Part shown: in pieces, positions 36,373-39,083 of the stretch
How positions within the stretch are numbered: the first letter of the stretch is position 1
Layout of the letters: each line of letters opens with the position of its first letter
Assembly (NCBI GenBank): GCA_029210775.1
Contig: JARGGI010000009.1
Location: 1-39,083 of the forward strand
Origin: Patescibacteria group bacterium
Lineage (GTDB): Bacteria; Patescibacteriota; Minisyncoccia; JAHIHE01; JAGLIN01
DNA length: 39,083 nt
Direction: 5' to 3'
The notes under the pieces: model-generated
The model's input: the letters and a program-made list of their open reading frames with translations, nothing else
What the model was told of the DNA's origin: nothing
The model's database searches: none
Program-made: the position numbers and the translations under genes

Positions 36373-37347
36373 ATGAATGATAAACAGCTCCAAAATTTTA
36401 TTTCCTATCTGATAAAAAACAATCATAATGTATATAGTCACAGAGAAATCGGAGATGAAATTACTATTAAAAAGATAGAAACTGGAAAAGATTTCTATCT
36501 TTGCCCCAAAAGACCACTATTCTCATTCAAAAAATTGTTTCTACCACCTTGTCAAAAAATGATGGTCTTTAAAAATAATATTACAACTCTTAATAAAAGC
36601 CAGAATATAAAAATTGTTTTATTAGGACTTCATTTTTATGATATGAAAGCCCTCACTTTAATCAATCGAGTCTATAGAAAAGATCCGCATTTTCAAAAGA
36701 AACTTAGAAATGCAATAATAATTGGGCAAAGTCCAGTTCCTGCAGAAATGGAAGATTACCAAAAATTTGAAAAAGAAGTTTTGGAACATCTTAAGTTTGA
36801 TATCTTCTTAGAAGCAAAATCTCATGGAGCACAAGAATCTTTCAGAATCTTTACGGGCTCAGAAGATGGGCAAAGACTTCTTGATGATTTTGGATATAAA
36901 GATTATGAAAACATTGAATATGTCGGCCCTGTTCCTAAAAAAGGACTCGGACCAGTTAATTCAATGTTAATTGAAAAAGTTAGAAAATCTCGAGGTAGTA
37001 AAATTTGGAAAGAATTAGACAAAAAATGCATTAACTGCGGAAAATGTTCAATCGTATGCCCAACTTGTTTTTGTTTTAAAATCAAAGATGAAATCAAAAA
37101 AGATGAGATTCTGCGAACTCGAGAATGGGACAGCTGTTTTTATGAAGAATTTTCAGAGATTGCTGGCGGACACAAGTTTTTAGATACTACCGAAAAAAGA
37201 ATTTATAATTGGTATGATCATAAATTTGTCAGAATACCAGAAGAATATACAATGCCTGGCTGTGTTTCGTGTGGAAGATGCACAGAAGTTTGTCCGGCAG
37301 GAATTGATATCAGAAAAAATTTAAAAAGAATCATTGAAGAGAATTAA
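36373..37347 (+). CDS. hydB: Group 3b-type [NiFe] (sulf)hydrogenase beta subunit, 4Fe-4S protein
   Basis: CINCGKCSIVCPTCFCF and CVSCGRCTEVCPAGIDI ferredoxin motifs; immediately followed by gamma and delta subunit genes. Confidence 0.85.
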   Translation: MNDKQLQNFISYLIKNNHNVYSHREIGDEITIKKIETGKDFYLCPKRPLFSFKKLFLPPCQKMMVFKNNITTLNKSQNIKIVLLGLHFYDMKALTLINRVYRKDPHFQKKLRNAIIIGQSPVPAEMEDYQKFEKEVLEHLKFDIFLEAKSHGAQESFRIFTGSEDGQRLLDDFGYKDYENIEYVGPVPKKGLGPVNSMLIEKVRKSRGSKIWKELDKKCINCGKCSIVCPTCFCFKIKDEIKKDEILRTREWDSCFYEEFSEIAGGHKFLDTTEKRIYNWYDHKFVRIPEEYTMPGCVSCGRCTEVCPAGIDIRKNLKRIIEEN

Positions 37348-37372
37348 ATACTACTGAATATAAAAAATCATT

Positions 37373-38194
37373 ATGAAAAATCCATACGGTCCAATTCAAG
37401 CTAAAATTGTAAATATTGAAGAATTATCTCCAATTAACAAACTTTTTACGCTTCAAATTAAAGACAATCAAATTAGAAATACATTTAAGTTTAAACATGG
37501 ACAGTTTTTTATTCTGTCAGTTCCGGGATTCGGCGAAGCTCCTTTTGGTTTTTGCTCAAGCCCGACAATCAAAGAAACATTTCAAGTATCTGTTGATAAG
37601 CGAGGAAGTCTAACTTCAAAACTTTTTGAATTAAAAAAAGGATGTGAAGTTGGCATTAGAGGTCCTTATGGAAATGGTTTTGATCAGAAGAAAATCAAGA
37701 ATAAAAATTTGATTTTAGTGGCTGGTGGTTGTGGACTTTCCCCTCTTCGAACAATCATTCAAGACGCAAATCTTCATCCTGAAAAATTCAAAAATATTCA
37801 AATTTTCTATGGATGCAGAAATCCAGAACTTTTAGCGTTTAAAAAAGACTATAATAAATGGAACAAAAATATTGAAATAAATTTGACCGTCGATACGGCT
37901 GATGAAACTTGGAAAAATAATGTTGGTGTCGTAACTGATCTACTCACTTCAGAAAAAATTAAAAAAGATTGTGTCGCAATTCTTGTAGGTCCTCCTGTAA
38001 TGTATAAGTTCGTCATTCAAAAACTGGTTGAACTTGGCTTGAGTGATGAGGACATCTATGTTTCACTGGAACGAAGAATGCATTGTGGGATCGGAATTTG
38101 CCAACACTGCGCACTCGTAAATGGAAATTATGTCTGCACAGATGGTCCCCTATTTTCTTATGCTGAGATTAAAGATACTCCTGAAGGAATTTAA
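37373..38194 (+). CDS. hydG: (Sulf)hydrogenase gamma subunit, FAD/NAD(P)-binding oxidoreductase
   Basis: GQFFILSVPGFGEAPFGFCSSP; LVAGGCGLSPLRTII; C-terminal ERRMHCGIGICQHCALVNGNYVCTDGPLFSY [2Fe-2S] motif. Confidence 0.93.
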   Translation: MKNPYGPIQAKIVNIEELSPINKLFTLQIKDNQIRNTFKFKHGQFFILSVPGFGEAPFGFCSSPTIKETFQVSVDKRGSLTSKLFELKKGCEVGIRGPYGNGFDQKKIKNKNLILVAGGCGLSPLRTIIQDANLHPEKFKNIQIFYGCRNPELLAFKKDYNKWNKNIEINLTVDTADETWKNNVGVVTDLLTSEKIKKDCVAILVGPPVMYKFVIQKLVELGLSDEDIYVSLERRMHCGIGICQHCALVNGNYVCTDGPLFSYAEIKDTPEGI

Positions 38195-38260
38195 ATCATT
38201 GAACTTTGAATTTTTGCTATTACTTTTACATTTTAGTTTTAACTTTTTAGTTATACATTT

Positions 38261-39007
38261 ATGCCAAAACCAAAAGTCGCCATAATAAGCCTTACATGTT
38301 GTGAAGGATGTCAACTCTCAATTTTAGATTTGGGCGAAAAAATTTTAGATATTGCAGATAAATTAGACTTAAGAAATTTTCGTCTTGCCTCGGGAACAAA
38401 AAGTTTTCCCGGTCCCTATGACATCGCCATTGTAGAAGGTTGTCCAATTACCAAAGATAATTTCAAACGCCTCAAAGAAATCAGAAAACAATCCAAAGTT
38501 TTAATTGCCCTGGGATCTTGCGCTCATTTGGGTGGTGTTGCTGAAATCAAAAATTATAAAGGAAACAAGGAAGAACAAATCAAATATGTTTATAAAAATA
38601 TTGAGGGAATCAATAACCCTGACATCACGCCCATTAGTGATGTTGTGAAAGTTGATGGTTTTATCCCAGGATGTCCTATTAACAATGAAGAGTTTTATAG
38701 GATTGTAATGGAATATGCAGAAGGAAAAACTCCATATATTGCTCAAAGACCTGTTTGTTATGAATGTCAGCTCAGAGAAAATAAATGCCTTTTGCAAGAA
38801 GGAAAACCTTGTTTCGGTCCCGTCACCTTGGGAGGATGCGAAGCAATTTGTCCTGCAAACGGTTTCATCTGTGAAGCCTGCCGCGGACCACTCAAAGGAA
38901 CTTCTATTGAAAAATTACAGGAGATTATGAAAGGTAAAATGGATAAAAAAGACCTCATGAAAATCGCGGAGATTTATGGGGTGAAGAAGGAGTTTGAAGA
39001 AAACTAA
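38261..39007 (+). CDS. hydD: (Sulf)hydrogenase delta subunit, [NiFe] hydrogenase small subunit
   Basis: TCCEGCQLSILDLG; IALGSCAHLGGVAEI; DGFIPGCPINNEEF; C-terminal Cys-rich cluster region. Confidence 0.93.
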   Translation: MPKPKVAIISLTCCEGCQLSILDLGEKILDIADKLDLRNFRLASGTKSFPGPYDIAIVEGCPITKDNFKRLKEIRKQSKVLIALGSCAHLGGVAEIKNYKGNKEEQIKYVYKNIEGINNPDITPISDVVKVDGFIPGCPINNEEFYRIVMEYAEGKTPYIAQRPVCYECQLRENKCLLQEGKPCFGPVTLGGCEAICPANGFICEACRGPLKGTSIEKLQEIMKGKMDKKDLMKIAEIYGVKKEFEEN

Positions 39008-39083
39008 ATTGCACTTGTTATTTTTTATAAATGTCATTAATATTCGTATAATATACAAATTTTATTTATTAACCACTTTATTA

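Noticed and set aside
1-39083. CRISPR array, tRNA or rRNA genes
   Set aside because: No regularly spaced direct repeats and no tRNA-like T-arm/anticodon patterns were recognised by eye; a tRNAscan/CRISPR finder run would settle it.

Overview
AT-rich window with short operons, most genes on the minus strand. The gene content looks like a fermentative Patescibacteria/CPR-type genome (inference from gene content and style only). The clearest theme is central energy metabolism: the lower glycolytic enzymes (gap, pgk, eno, gpmI), a PfkB-family sugar kinase, an ADP-forming acetyl-CoA synthetase, two subunits (gamma, delta) of a pyruvate/2-oxoacid:ferredoxin oxidoreductase, and at the right edge on the plus strand the beta, gamma and delta subunits of a group 3b-type [NiFe] (sulf)hydrogenase. 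Envelope genes include three or four glycosyltransferases, two DsbA-type thiol oxidoreductases beside an Lgt-like protein, a Mur ligase-like protein, a P-type ATPase, a DUF2207 protein, a DUF389 protein and several membrane-anchored proteins of unknown function. The left edge has an ISL3 transposase remnant and an IS200/REP-type transposase with two independent lesions. The intergenic regions hold several palindromic REP/MITE-like elements with a shared TTGTCAY end. No tRNA, rRNA or CRISPR array was seen. I did not find a clear-cut new defence or mobile system. The best leads are a Mur ligase-like enzyme with an altered active site, an uncharacterised membrane protein with a consensus promoter and its own terminators, an uncalled start-less ORF between porG and porD, and pilin-like globular domains on non-pilin membrane anchors.
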